Origin: Sphingomonadales bacterium
GTDB taxonomy: Bacteria > Pseudomonadota > Alphaproteobacteria > Sphingomonadales > Sphingomonadaceae
NCBI GenBank assembly: GCA_016721875.1
Contig: JADKHG010000006.1
Coordinates: 1-23,647 of the forward strand
Direction of reading: 5' to 3'
Length of the DNA: 23,647 nt
Shown here one piece after another: positions 7,511-17,148 of the stretch. Position 1 is the first letter of the stretch, and each line of letters starts with the position of its first letter. The notes below the pieces were generated by a model. The model was not told where the DNA came from and made no database searches. It saw only the letters and a program-made list of their open reading frames with translations. The position numbers and the translations under genes were made by a program.

Positions 7511-9039
7511 ATGACTGCCGCAGCACAAGGTTTGAAGGGTATTCCGCCTTCGCTCAGGCTCATTGCCGGACTCACCTTGGCATTTGCAAACTTCATGGTG
7601 ATCCTTGACCTGACGATTGCCAATGTTTCGATCCCCATATCGCCGCCAGCCTCGGTGTTTCTCTGGAACAGGGCGCTTGGGTCATCACGTCCTACGCGAT
7701 TGCCGAGGCAATCTGTGCCTCTGACCGGATGGATCGCGTTACGATTCGGATCAGTGCGGACCTTTTTGTTCAGTATGGCGGGCTTCGGTGTTTCTCGTTG
7801 CTCTGCGGGCTCTCGGTTTCGATTGAGATGCTCGTCATCTGCCGCATCGGCCCAAAGGCGTCTTCGGCGCATTTCTGATGCCTATGTCGCAAACCTTGCT
7901 GCTGCGGGTCTTTCCGCCAGAACAGCAGAACATAGGGATGGGGATGTGGGCGATGACGCTGCTCCTGGGTCCGGCTCTTGGACCAATCTTCTGGGGCTGG
8001 CTCACCGACAACTGGTCATGGCATTGGATATTCCTCATCAACGTGCCGATTGTTGTGCTGGCAATGTTTGGCGGTGCCGCTCTCCTTCGCCCGATTGAAA
8101 CGGAACGTCGGATCATTCCGATAGACTATATTGGACTGATTCTACTTGTGATCTGGGTTGGCTGCCTTCAGATTATTCTGGACATTGGCCGCAACCATGA
8201 CTGGTTCGGCGATCCGCTGATCATCACCCTGGCGGTCACGTCAGTCATTGCATTCCTGATTTTTGTCATCTGGGAACTCACGGAAGACAATCCCATGGTC
8301 GATCTACGCGTCTTGAGAAACAGGGGATTGAGCGTCAGTCTTGTCGTCCTAGCCATCAGTTTCGGAGGATATTTTGCCGGTTTCGTGATCGTCCCAGCAA
8401 TGGCAACAGGCGTGGCTTGGGTTCACTGCGACACAGGCTGGCTATTCTTCCTCATTTTCAGCTATCGCGGCGCTACTGACGGCACCGCTTGTTGTGCTGT
8501 TGATGCCTCGGTTTGACCCCCGACTTCTGGTTTCGGCAGGAATTGTCTGGCTGGCTGTCTTCGGGCTGATGCGGACGCTTTGGACAACAGATAGCGATTT
8601 CTGGACACTCAGTATGCCACAGTTCGTCATGGGACTGGGAATGACGTTCTTGATGCTGCCGATAATGACTCTGACGCTAAACACCGTGGAAGAGCATGAG
8701 GTCGCTTCGGCAGCAGGTCTGCAAAGCTTCATGCGGACGATCGCAACGGCATTTGCCACTTCAATTTCGCTGGCTTACTGGGGCGACACGCAACGCGCGA
8801 CCCGCAATGATATCGTCTCCGTATTAGAACCAGGCGCAGCAGAGGGTGCAATTGCAGGGATTGGGTTATCTCCCGAAGCGGGGCTTCAGGTGCTCAGCAA
8901 TATGGTCGAGGTAGAGGCTACGACGCTGTCTGTGATCCATGTGTTCTGGACAACATCCACAATCCTGCTCGTGGCTGCGGCCCTCATCTGGCTAGCGCCG
9001 CGTCCCAAGAGGCGTGGTGGCGTGTCCATAGGGCATTGA
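7511..9039 (+). CDS. emrB: EmrB/QacA-type MFS drug:proton antiporter (DHA2, frameshifted)
   Basis: About 509 residues, the usual size for the 14-helix DHA2 family. Conserved motifs are in place: NFMVILDLTIANVSIP near 7591 (motif D1), LTGWIALRFGSVRTFLFSM near 7720 (motif A), LLLGPALGPIFWGWLTD near 7960 (motif C), and WHWIFLINVPIVV near 8020. Clean frame runs 7878-8400, and 8494-9039 to the stop; shifts cluster at 7640-7880 and 8400-8500. It begins five bases after the adaptor stop. The set NodT-EmrA-EmrB forms a complete tripartite pump spanning both membranes. EmrAB pumps export uncouplers and hydrophobic acids; the substrate here is inferred from the MarR, hydrolase and thioesterase partners. 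Confidence 0.93.
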
Positions 9040-9208
9040 TCCGGTCGGTGCTCTTTGCCGCAATAACACCCGCTGGGTGAGTGAGTCGGTTTTTGGGTAG
9101 CGACCAAAATGAGAAAACCAGAAGACCTCACGCCGCCGCCATTCGGGGCAAACCGAAAAAACTTCTACACAGTTCCTGCACAGGTCAAAAATGGTCTATT
9201 TTAATAAG
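9040..9208. other. Intergenic, no gene seen
   Basis: This follows the efflux operon. It has a weak hairpin TTCGG/CCGAA near 9144-9159. No clear terminator or gene is visible. Base composition becomes AT-rich towards 9200. Confidence 0.4.
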
Positions 9209-9240
9209 TTATATCAGTGACTTACAAGTCACCGATATAA
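9209..9240. repeat. 15-bp near-perfect palindrome abutting the tRNA-Pro 3' end
   Basis: Arms 9209-9223 (TTATATCAGTGACTT) and 9226-9240 (AAGTCACCGATATAA) match at 14 of 15 positions around two bases. The repeat ends exactly where the tRNA CCA end begins at 9241. It could be the tRNA terminator, though no strong T-run follows in the minus direction, or arm sites of an integrase attachment site. Confidence 0.6.
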
Positions 9241-9309
9241 TGGTCGGAAGACAGGATTCGAACCTGCGACCCTCTGCTCCCAAAGCAGATGCGCTACCAG
9301 GCTCTCCCA
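9241..9309 (-). tRNA. tRNA-Pro(UGG), damaged in the D arm
   Basis: The anticodon arm is perfect: stem TCTGC/GCAGA with loop TTTGGGA, anticodon TGG. The T arm (GCAGGTTCGAATCCTG) and the 3' end TCTTCCG-A-CCA are clear. The 5' acceptor is best read as TGGGAGA at 9309-9303, which pairs with the 3' strand with wobbles. It then joins directly to GCCTGGTAGCGC, so about seven bases of the D-arm 5' strand are missing, and one base at position 65 appears lost. The gene is 69 bases instead of 77. It may be a sequence error, a decayed copy, or an attachment-site fragment. Confidence 0.75.
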
Positions 9310-9383
9310 CATGGAGCATGTACTCACCGTTCACCTAAGGCCTTCCGGTTGGCTTGCCAGCCAAAACCCGAAAGGGCGAAGGC

Positions 9384-9459
9384 TGGTGAGCCCGGAGGAC
9401 TCGGACCCCGACCTAGCCGTTATGAGCGGCCACGCTCTAACAAACTGAGCTACAGGCAC
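9384..9459 (-). tRNA. tRNA with anticodon CAU (Met elongator or Ile2)
   Basis: The 76-base minus-strand gene has D arm TAGCTCAGTTTGTTAGAGC, anticodon stem GGCCG/CGGCT with loop CTCATAA (anticodon CAT), and an encoded CCA end. The acceptor strands GTGCCTG and CGGGCTC pair except for one T-T mismatch. The T stem seems to lack one G of a G run, which fits the indel pattern of the window. CAT anticodons serve elongator Met or, after lysidine modification, Ile; I cannot separate these. A 6-bp hairpin TTGGCT/AGCCAA (9349-9364) lies downstream, before the tRNA-Pro. Confidence 0.85.
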
Positions 9460-9546
9460 ATACCAGCGGACGCGCCGATAGCGGAAGGGTAAGAGACTTC
9501 GGCAAGCGCCAAATCGTGAATAGCCTTTCCATTCCCGGTTGTTAAG

Positions 9547-10539
9547 CTACGCTAAATGCAGCGTTGGAAATCTCGGTAACGGTCGTCGGTTCCACACCGC
9601 GTGCACTGAAATGCGCAAGACCGAAGTCCACCATGTATAGAATGTCTCAGGTCCGTTCATTGCGGACATAGGGGAGTATGGCCAACCCGCCAGTGACGGC
9701 GTGTGGAACGAGAAATTGAGCAAAGGCAGCCCCATATCCAGCGCAATGTCGATCGCTTCCAGTGCACGTTCGACAGGGATACCCTCGGGTGTGAGAGCCA
9801 CCCGTTCCAGCAGCCTTGAGCGCGCCATCAACGATCGCGGCAACAATCTGGACAGGGATTTTTGAAACAGGCGGGGCCATCTTTCGTAAGGCCCCGGCAA
9901 AGACTGTGGTCAGCAGCAGTTCTGCAAGCTCACCCGGGAAATCCAGTAGGGGTAAAGCGAGCTATGGCTGTAATCCGGCCCCTGTTCGTGTGAATAATCG
10001 AACAAGGCACGCACCGAGGTGTCGATTCCGATGCCCAATTCGCGCAGGCATTGCATCGCATTGGGCCCAGCGCCATAGCGTCCGGCCCGATAGGCCAACG
10101 GACGGGTATGGAAAGCGCGTCGGACCTGCTCATCAAGATTGCGGATTTTGGCACGTTCCAGATCGTCGGGCAAATTGCAGGGGCGAAGCTGTTAGTCCGG
10201 TTAACCTCTTCCTCAAATGGCGGCGTAACCCAAGGATGCGGTTGCAGACCGATTTCAGCCCTTTGCGTTTCGACATATTGGCCAAGCAGGTCAATTGCGC
10301 GGGCATCGGTCGCGATCGGATAATCCACCATATAAATGGGAACGGTGCCGTTCGAATCGCAAAGATACTGAAAGCGAGCAATGGCTGGAACATGGGTGGT
10401 TCCCAGATTCTGCCGAGAGAAATCGCCTGCCCAATCAAATTCCTCTTCTACGTCCACCGTCACCCAGAAAGCGGGGGTTTGCTGAAAGCAGGAGGTTGAG
10501 CGGTATCAGCTCTTTGGGAGTTCCGGGCAAACAGTTCAT
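9547..10539 (-). CDS. WalW-like polysaccharide deacetylase (frameshifted)
   Basis: About 331 residues after reconstruction. The NodB-type metal site is visible: AFWVTVDVEEEFDW near 10475-10430 carries the first acidic motif, and HPWVTPPFEEEVNRTNSFA near 10230 carries a His. PLAYRAGRYGAGPNAM lies near 10110 and ELGIGIDTSVRALFDYSHEQG near 10040. PLLNFSFHTPSLA near 9720 provides the late His motif, and FYTWWTSV lies near 9640. Frameshifts occur near 10470, 10180, 9930-9850, 9690 and 9625. The family removes acetyl groups from cell-wall or exopolysaccharide sugars; the name WalW is from memory of sphingomonad annotation. The start at 10539 has GGGGAGGG just upstream. It lies directly behind the histidine kinase. 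Confidence 0.78.
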
Positions 10540-10560
10540 GCTATTGCCCTCCCCAATTCA

Positions 10561-12259
10561 TTATTCGGTCCGTCGATCCTTATACAGAAAACGGTCATTT
10601 TCTGCTGCTGGTAGCTGTACTAGCAGACGATCCTTTGAAACTGTAAACTGCCGCCTGCGCTGTTGGCAAGATTTCGTACCAGCCGCAGCGAAAATCAGCC
10701 CAAGCAGCGGCGTGGCAACCGCGGTCGAAGCCGAACAAGCGTTTCGTCTTCGGACGGTGCGCAATTGTTCGGGCAGAGTCAGCGCGAATTGATTGACGAC
10801 AGGCGTACCCAATTCGGTGCTGAAGCGCCCAACCAGGCTCTCCTGCGCTGCATCCGGATTACCGCTGACAAAGACGCGAAAACAGGCGTTCGGCAAATTC
10901 ATTGTCGATGGCAAGGCGCGCACCGGATCGGCAATCCGCAGGTGAACCTGCGCGCCGATATTGTCGCTCGCGGGACGGAGCTTTTCCGCCAGCCGCGCCG
11001 CCAGCCAGTTGCATTCTGTCGATTGATCGCCGTCGCTGCGCCCCGAACCCCAAGCCTTGCCGCCGCTGAAATATCGCCGTGGCCCGGCGAGCAGCAATTG
11101 AGCGTCAGCGACAATCGCTGTGCCAATTCGCGATATTCCCGCGAAACCGGACCGAACAATTGCTGCTCGATTATCTCGGCAAAACCGGCAATCGCCCCAG
11201 CGGTGTGCGCAATTCGTGCACCACCTGCCGCATCTGATCCCATTGGGCCGGAGCCTGCGTCGCGGGTAGCGCGATTTCCGCGATATTGGGCCGCCGCATA
11301 ATCCCCGGAAACGGAACCGGTCTCCGAAGCCGGATCGAAAAAAGTGCCGCGGTCACCTCTCCATTCGCCTTCGACTAATGACGCTCCACGCAGACGCATC
11401 CGGGCGCCATTCATTGACATGCGCTGACGAAAGGCTGCCGCACCATAACCATCGGGGCCAGGGCCATTGTCGTAGCTGCTTCGCTGATGCTGATACCGAC
11501 TATCGCACCGCGTGGAGCACCTCGACCCAGACAATTGTGCCATCATCATTGGTTTCGAAACGATTTCCGTCGATCTGATCCGCAGACAAATCTTCGGGTG
11601 CCGGTTCAAAGGGCAATTGCGGGGCCAGCCGGTTTTCCCGGTCGCGCCGCCAGCTTTCGATTCTGGCAACTACTGCGCCAATCGACATGTCATCGGGCTG
11701 TTCGATGTCGCCAGCCAATTTTATGGCATCGCCCGTTTCAACAAGCGCAACACCGGCATCAACGGCGGGCCTCGGCAGCGCAAAATCTCCACTGCTCCAA
11801 TGGGCGAAGAGAGCGCATCGCCAATGGGCCAAGATCGCTACGGTTGCGTAAAAACCCGCGCCCTGACCGGTAGGGTCGGGACAATATCAGCCCATTCCTC
11901 ATCACGCAGACTGGCCGACGCGATAACTGCAGCCGCCACTTGCGGTTCATCGCCCGATAGCAATTGCACAAGCGGTGCTGATTTCCAGTCGACCCGCCAG
12001 CATTTCCACGGTTTTTGCGGCGATCAATTGCCGGCACGCGGTCGCGCATCTGACGGCACTCTGACGAGTCCTGACCAACCTCTGTCGCTTTGAAATGTTC
12101 GGGGTTTTGCGCAAGCGAATCAACCAGTTGTTGCCATTGACCGACAAGCCTCTCCGTCCTTCGGAAAGGCTGTTTTTGCAACTGCAGTGCCTGGTCGATC
12201 GTCGATATGCAAGGGTAGTAAACCTGTAGTTAGCGCGTGGTCCAGTCGATGCGATACAT
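10561..12259 (-). CDS. Sensor histidine kinase (frameshifted)
   Basis: The reconstructed length is about 566 residues. The phospho-acceptor H-box VVHELRTPLG is clear; its His codon lies at 11218-11216. It is followed by IAGFAEIIEQQLFGPVSREYRELAQR, the first dimerisation helices. Upstream is a long sensor region without obvious membrane spans (LQKQPFRRTERLVGQWQQLVD near 12180, ALPRPAVDAGVALVETGDAIK near 11740). The ATPase domain is poorly readable (ARLAEKLRPASDNIGAQVHL near 10990). At least seven frameshifts occur, and the ATG at 12259 is followed soon by an in-frame stop, so the start is approximate. Its stop lies 21 bases before the deacetylase, suggesting an operon. No response regulator is adjacent. 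Confidence 0.8.
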
Positions 12260-12310
12260 TGCACCACTGGGAAGGAAGGCGCATTTTTCACGCGTCACAC
12301 TATGGGACAA

Positions 12311-12340
12311 TTGCATATCCGTATAATAATATTATATGAT
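12311..12340 (+). promoter_or_regulatory. Promoter with AT-rich palindrome upstream of the second lrp-type gene
   Basis: A -35 TTGCAT (12311-12316) and -10 TATGAT (12335-12340) are 18 bases apart. The spacer holds a perfect 7-bp dyad, TATAATA and TATTATA (12322-12336) around one base. This fits a repressor or autoregulatory site. Confidence 0.45.
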
Positions 12341-12373
12341 TGCAGCATGTATGCACAGGGATGTAACAAAACC

Positions 12374-12849
12374 ATGGCAGCGGTGACTTTTGACGCGATA
12401 GACCTCAGATTGCTTGCAGAATTGCAGGACAATGGACGGATCACCAATGTGGAATTGGCGACCAAAGTCGGCTTGACTGCCCCCACCTGCCTGCGCCGGA
12501 TGCGCACATTGGAACAGTCAGGAGCAATCAAAGGCTATCATGCCGTCGTTGATCCCGCCTCGCTCGGCTATTCGATCATGGTTTTTGCGATGGTCAGTTT
12601 GAAAAGCCAGGCAGAGGCCGACCTGAAAGCGTTTGAGACCCATGTTCGATCGCTTCCCGAAATTCGGGAATGCCACATGCTCAATGGTGAAATAGACTTT
12701 ATTTTGAAGATCGTAGCGCACGATCTTCAGTCGTTTCAGGAATTTCTAACGTCGAAGTTGACTGCTGCCCCAATGTGTCGAGCGTAAAAACTTCGCTGAC
12801 CATCCGCACTGCAAAAGACGAACCCGGCGTGCCAATCGAACTGCCCTGA
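12374..12849 (+). CDS. Lrp/AsnC-family transcriptional regulator (one frameshift)
   Basis: The winged-helix region reads FDAIDLRLLAELQDNGRIT, then LTAPTCLRRMRTLEQSGAI, and the RAM domain follows with EIRECHMLNGEIDFILKIV. The frame breaks near 12770 in a C run; one added base restores NVSSVKTSLTIRTAKDEPG and an end at the TGA at 12847-12849, giving about 158 residues, the family norm. The ATG at 12374 fits the family N-terminus; an earlier ATG at 12347 would add nine residues. It is divergent from the histidine kinase and convergent with the exported protein. It is distinct from the first Lrp-type protein at 2613, with different recognition-helix residues (TAPTCLRR versus SSPSVSER). Confidence 0.9.
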
Positions 12850-12872
12850 CAGGTTTTAAACCGTCAGGGCAG
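12841..12872. terminator. Two-way hairpin terminator overlapping a stop codon
   Basis: CTGCCCTGAC (12841-12850) pairs perfectly with GTCAGGGCAG (12863-12872), and the loop can pair further (GGTTT/AAACC). The left arm contains the stop codon of the lrp-type gene. It sits between two convergent genes and could end both transcripts. No long T-run flanks it. Confidence 0.65.
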
Positions 12873-12886
12873 CGACTATTCCAAAT

Positions 12887-14221
12887 TTAGGCTACAGGTT
12901 TCGCCAGTTGTTGGTCGATATAGATCATCCAATAATCGGCGACCCCCTTGCAGCTTGGGCGTTGTGATTTTGGCAAAGTCGCTTTCGCCCCTGCAAGATC
13001 ATTCAAGTTATATTGCGCAATCGCCATGTTGGTCAAAGCACGATCGGTTTGATCAAGACCTTCCTGTCGATGAGGCCACCTTTTTGCCAGTGCAGCTTCG
13101 TATAGCTTCTTTGCGCGGGCAAATCGTGGTCGACAATATGATGCTCCCTGCAGCAACGCCTGATAACCCTTGGCGCTGGCAAGTGGCTTTTTTCGTCGAG
13201 CGTCCCAGTTGGTGCGCATTTCAACGCGACGCGCTTCTGCCTGTTTTTGAATTCCGAAAAAGTCAGGTTGTTTTCCGAGATAACTTTTTGGCAAATCCTT
13301 CGCCCAGAACAGCCAGAACCTCAACCGGGTAGCGTTTCAGATCAGCGGATTCGACATAAGAGCGATACTCATGTTCAAACAGGATCGCATCTGTCTTACG
13401 GGCAAGTCGGAGTAGCGAAAGCGCCTCGAGATTGTCGAGGTCTGCAAACAAATATAGTTGAAAATGGCGTGATAGGACTTTTTGCGGGGATCAAATTTCA
13501 CCCAGTTCCTTACCCCAATAGACGATTGCCTGCTTGTCCTTCAGTTTGTTTGGCGAAGTTTAGCGCGCGCGAACCATTGCTTTTCAGGAGTTTGCCCTTG
13601 GCAATGGTATCCTCAATGCCACGTTTCAACCAATTCAGCGCTTCAGCTGTATTGTTCTGAAGGCTGAAGGTGTTTGAAATCTGGATCGCGGCGCTGTTGT
13701 CACGATAGCCTAGATTATAAGCCTCAACGAGCTATTTTGAGCAGTCGGATAATCCTTGGCATTATATGCGATCAGGCCTTTTTGGAAATGGTAAGGCGGG
13801 CGCAATTCTGCGGGGCGTGCTGGTGCTCTGCAGGATCAGATCGATACCCTGCACTGAGTGCAGTGTCGCTGGTCGCGCGACCCACGGCAAAGACAAACGC
13901 CCGCTTCGTTGCGATCGTCCTCATTCATGATGGCAGCGATCAGCGTAGGGATAGCAGCCTTAGATGCAGCCATATCCTTTTTGGTGTTGAAGGCGTCGAC
14001 TGCAGGCGCATAGGCCTTGGTGAACTCCTTGGAAAAGTTCTTCTTGGCAACAGCGGCCTCTTCCTTACCCTTTTTGTCTTTGGCTTTTTTTTCTCTGCTT
14101 TCGGTTTGTCCTCGAACGCATAAGCAGAAGAACTGCCCATTGCGGCTCCCAAAGCGATTGCCAGGACGATCTTTGAAACTGCCTTCCTTTCACTCTCCAG
14201 TTTGACGGCCGGGTGCAACAT
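12887..14221 (-). CDS. Exported protein with TPR-like helical repeats (frameshifted)
   Basis: About 445 residues. From the ATG at 14221 a signal peptide is clear: KIVLAIALGAAMGSSSAYA, followed by a lysine-rich stretch (EDKPKAEKK). Helical, TPR-like segments are then readable in changing frames: DNSAAIQISNTFSLQNNTAEA (near 13700), DNLEALSLLRLARKTDAILF (near 13430), LKRYPVEVLAVLGEGFAK (near 13340), LASAKGYQALLQGASYY (near 13160), TNMAIAQYNLNDLAGAK (near 13030) and the end MIYIDQQLAKPVA. The layout suggests a periplasmic scaffold, but I do not recognise a specific family. At least six frameshifts and stops occur. Some stretches (13500-13900) are hard to read, so internal structure is uncertain. 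Confidence 0.65.
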
Positions 14222-14458
14222 TGCCCCAACGCCGTCGCCAAAACCATGCAAATGCATCTTTACGGAGACAATTTGCCCCGCGCAATCAACTATCCGCTGC
14301 CAGATGAATTGGCATTGAACGATTTTACATGCGCTTGCATGACCGAATCTGTGGAAAAGCTGTAGAAAAAGGCGGATTGAGGGCCCTGTGCGGGTGGCCA
14401 GATGGCGGCCTATGGTCTAAGCATTTTTCACATAAGACATAATAAGGAAGTGCGCGGA
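14222..14458 (+). promoter_or_regulatory. gyrA: gyrA leader and promoter region
   Basis: This divergent gap has a possible -10 CATAAT (14438-14443) without a good -35. A clear Shine-Dalgarno AAGGAAG (14444-14450) lies eight bases before the GTG at 14459. No further gene is seen. Confidence 0.4.
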
Positions 14459-17108
14459 GTGAGCGACAAGATCGAACCGATCGAACCCACCGATATTTCT
14501 CCCGTCGACATCGTCGGACGAAATGAAATCAGTTACCTCGACTATGCCATGTCGGTCATTGTCGCGCGGGCATTACCCGATGTGCGCGATGGCTTGAAAC
14601 CTGTTCACCGCCGCATCCTTTTCGCGTCGCAAGAGGGCGGCATGGTCGCCAGGCGGCCTTATCGTAAATCGGCAAGATCGTCGGCGACGTCGCTGGGCAA
14701 TTACCACCCGCACGGCGACAGCGCGATTTACGACGCGCTCCCGAATGACTCAGGATTGGTCGTTGCGCGTTCCACTGATCGACGGCCAGGGCAATTTCCG
14801 GCTCGATGGATCCCGATCCGCCAGCGTCGATGCGTTATACCGAGCGCGCCTGAAAAAGGTCGCCAACGCGCTGCTGACGATCTCGACAAAGACACTGTCG
14901 ATTTCAGCCCAATTATGACGGCAGCCGCGGGGGCCCTTCTGTCACTCCCTGCCCGCTTCCCCAATCTGTTGGTCAATGGCGCGGGCGGTATCGCCGTCGG
15001 CATGGCGACCAACATCCCGCCACACAATCTGGGCGAAGTCATTCGCGCTTGCCTCGCCTACTTATCGAAAATCCGGCGATCACCGTTGACGAGCTGATCG
15101 GATTATCCCTGCCCCGATTTCCCCACGGGGCCGTTGATCCTGGGTCGGGGTGGTGCGCGCAATGCCTATCGTGATGGCAAGGGCTCGATCATGATGCGGG
15201 CACGCGCAAGAGATTGAAGAGGCAGAAGGCGACCGCCGGTCGATCGTACTCACCTCGATCCCTTTCCAGGTCGGCAAAACGGTCTGGTCGAAAGATTGCC
15301 GAGGCCGCGAAGGACAAGCGGATCGAGGCGTTGCCGACATTCGCGACAGATCAAGCCGCGAGGGCGTGCGCGTGGTCATCGACCTGAAACGCGATGCCAC
15401 CCCGATGTGGTGCTGAACCAGCTGGCGGCACACCGCGGCACAATCCAATTTCCCCGCCAATATGCTCGCCATCCGTGGTGGACGGCCCGAAGTATTGACC
15501 CTGCGCGACTTTATCGAGGCGTTTATCCGCTTCCGCGAAGAAGTGATCACCCGTCGCACCAAATTCCTGCTGAACAAGGCCCGCGACCGCGCCCTTATCC
15601 CTGCTCGGTCTGGTTGTTGCGGTCACCAATCTGGACGAGGTGGTAAAGATCATCCGCGCCTCATCCGACCCGGCTGCCGCGCACCTGCGCTGATGGCGCA
15701 GCATTGGCCGATTGCCGAAATCCTCCCTATATCAAGCTGGTCGGGCGGTTGAGGCCGATATCGAGGGCGACAGCTATCAGCTGTCCGAAGATCCAGGCAC
15801 GCGCCATCCTCGAACTGCGCCTCAACCGCCTGACCGCACTGGGTCGCGATGAAATCGGTGATGAGTTGAAAAGAACTGGCGGTCGAGATTGCAGGAATAT
15901 CTGGCGATCCTCGGCGACCGGGTGAAGCTCTACCGCAGTGATGCGCGCCGAGCTGGAGGCGATTGATCCCGAATTCTCCACCCCGCGCATCTGCGAAATC
16001 GCGCCGAGCTGGGATAGTCTTGACGATGAAGACCTGATGGAACGTGAGGAAATGGTCGTTACCGTCACCCATGGCGGCTATATCAAGCGTACCGCTCTCG
16101 CCACCTTCCGCGCGCAAAACCGGGGTGGCAAGGGCCGAGCCGGCATGGCGACCAAAGAGGAAGACGCCGTCACCAGACTGTTCGTGACCAACAACACACC
16201 CCGGTGCTGTTCTTCAGCAATATCGGCAAGGTTTACCGGCTCAAGGTCTGAAACTGCCCGAAGGCGGGCCCTCTCCACCAAGGGCGCCGATGGTCAACCT
16301 GTTGCCGCTGGGTGAGGCGAAGTTATTTTCCAACGTCTTGACCTTGCCGAAGATGAGGCTGAATGGGGCGGGTTGAGCGTCGTCTTTGCCACCGCAAAGG
16401 GCTATGCCCGCCCGCAACAGCATGGATGCCTTTGCCAATGTGCCGTCGAACGGCAAAATCGCGATGAAGTTTGAGGCGAGGATGCCGATGACCGACTGAT
16501 CGGCGTCAATTGCTGACCGCAGACGACGATGATCCTGCTGGCAAGCCGCGCGAGCAAGGCGATCCCGCTTTGCCGCCAACGATATCCGCGAATTCCAGAG
16601 CCGCGCCTCCACCGGCGTGCGCGCGGTGAAGCTCGCGAAGGCGACGAAGGTGATTTCGCTATCGATCCTCACCCGCGTTGGCACCACGCCCGAGGAACGC
16701 GAGGATTACCTCGCTTCGCGCCGTGGGAACCCGAAAGGAGGCGAACCCACGCTGTCGGCAGAACGCATCGCCGATATGGCGGAGAAGGAACAATTCATCC
16801 TCACTGTCTGCGCCAATGGCTATGGCAAATTGTCATCGGCCTAAGCTACCGCCGGACGGGCCGCGGTGGACAGGGGATCACCAATATCGACAATATCGAA
16901 CGCAACGGCCCGGTTGTGGCGAGGCTTCCCCGCGACCAAGGGGATCAGCTGATGCTGGTCACCGATCAGGCGAAACTGATCCGTATGCCTTTGGACTTCC
17001 TTACGTGCTCGGCCGTGGGACGGCTGGTGTGCGGTTGTTCAATGTCGATGATAATAGGCATGTTGTGGGGCTGCGAAGATTGAGGAGAGCGGTGAGGGGG
17101 GACGTTAG
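14459..17108 (+). CDS. gyrA: DNA gyrase subunit A (heavily frameshifted)
   Basis: GyrA cuts and rejoins DNA in the A2B2 gyrase that introduces negative supercoils. The span gives about 883 residues. The start is the GTG at 14459 (SDKIEPIEPTDISP) behind a good ribosome site. Landmarks in order: YLDYAMSVIVARALPDVRDG, YRKSAR, YHPHGDSAIYDAL (quinolone-determining region with Ser and Asp unchanged), the active-site Tyr in MRYTE (14836-14838), LPARFPNLLVNGAGGIAVGM, NMLAIRGGRPEVLTLRDFIE, and the GyrA box QNRGGKG (16115-16135). The GyrA box separates it from topoisomerase IV (ParC). The C-terminal wheel ends EESGEGGR. At least a dozen frameshifts interrupt it; because the gene is essential, these are almost certainly sequence errors. 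Confidence 0.96.
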
Positions 17109-17148
17109 AAGACAACATTGGTCTGCAAGGTGACGAGGAAATACTCAA

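Noticed and set aside
9209..9240. Plain intrinsic terminator of the tRNA genes
   Set aside because: The stem is strong but no clear T-run follows in the minus direction, so I listed it as a repeat of uncertain role.
9081..9492. Plus-strand open frames across the tRNA region
   Set aside because: They run antisense through two tRNA genes and have no recognisable protein features.
14402..14458. Upstream ATG at 14402 as the gyrA start
   Set aside because: The GTG at 14459 has a good AAGGAAG site at correct spacing and gives the usual N-terminus; the extra 19 residues look non-coding.
14459..17108. Topoisomerase IV subunit A (parC) instead of gyrA
   Set aside because: The GyrA box QNRGGKG is present at 16115-16135 and the N-terminus reads ISYLDYAMSVIVARALPD as in gyrase; ParC lacks this box.
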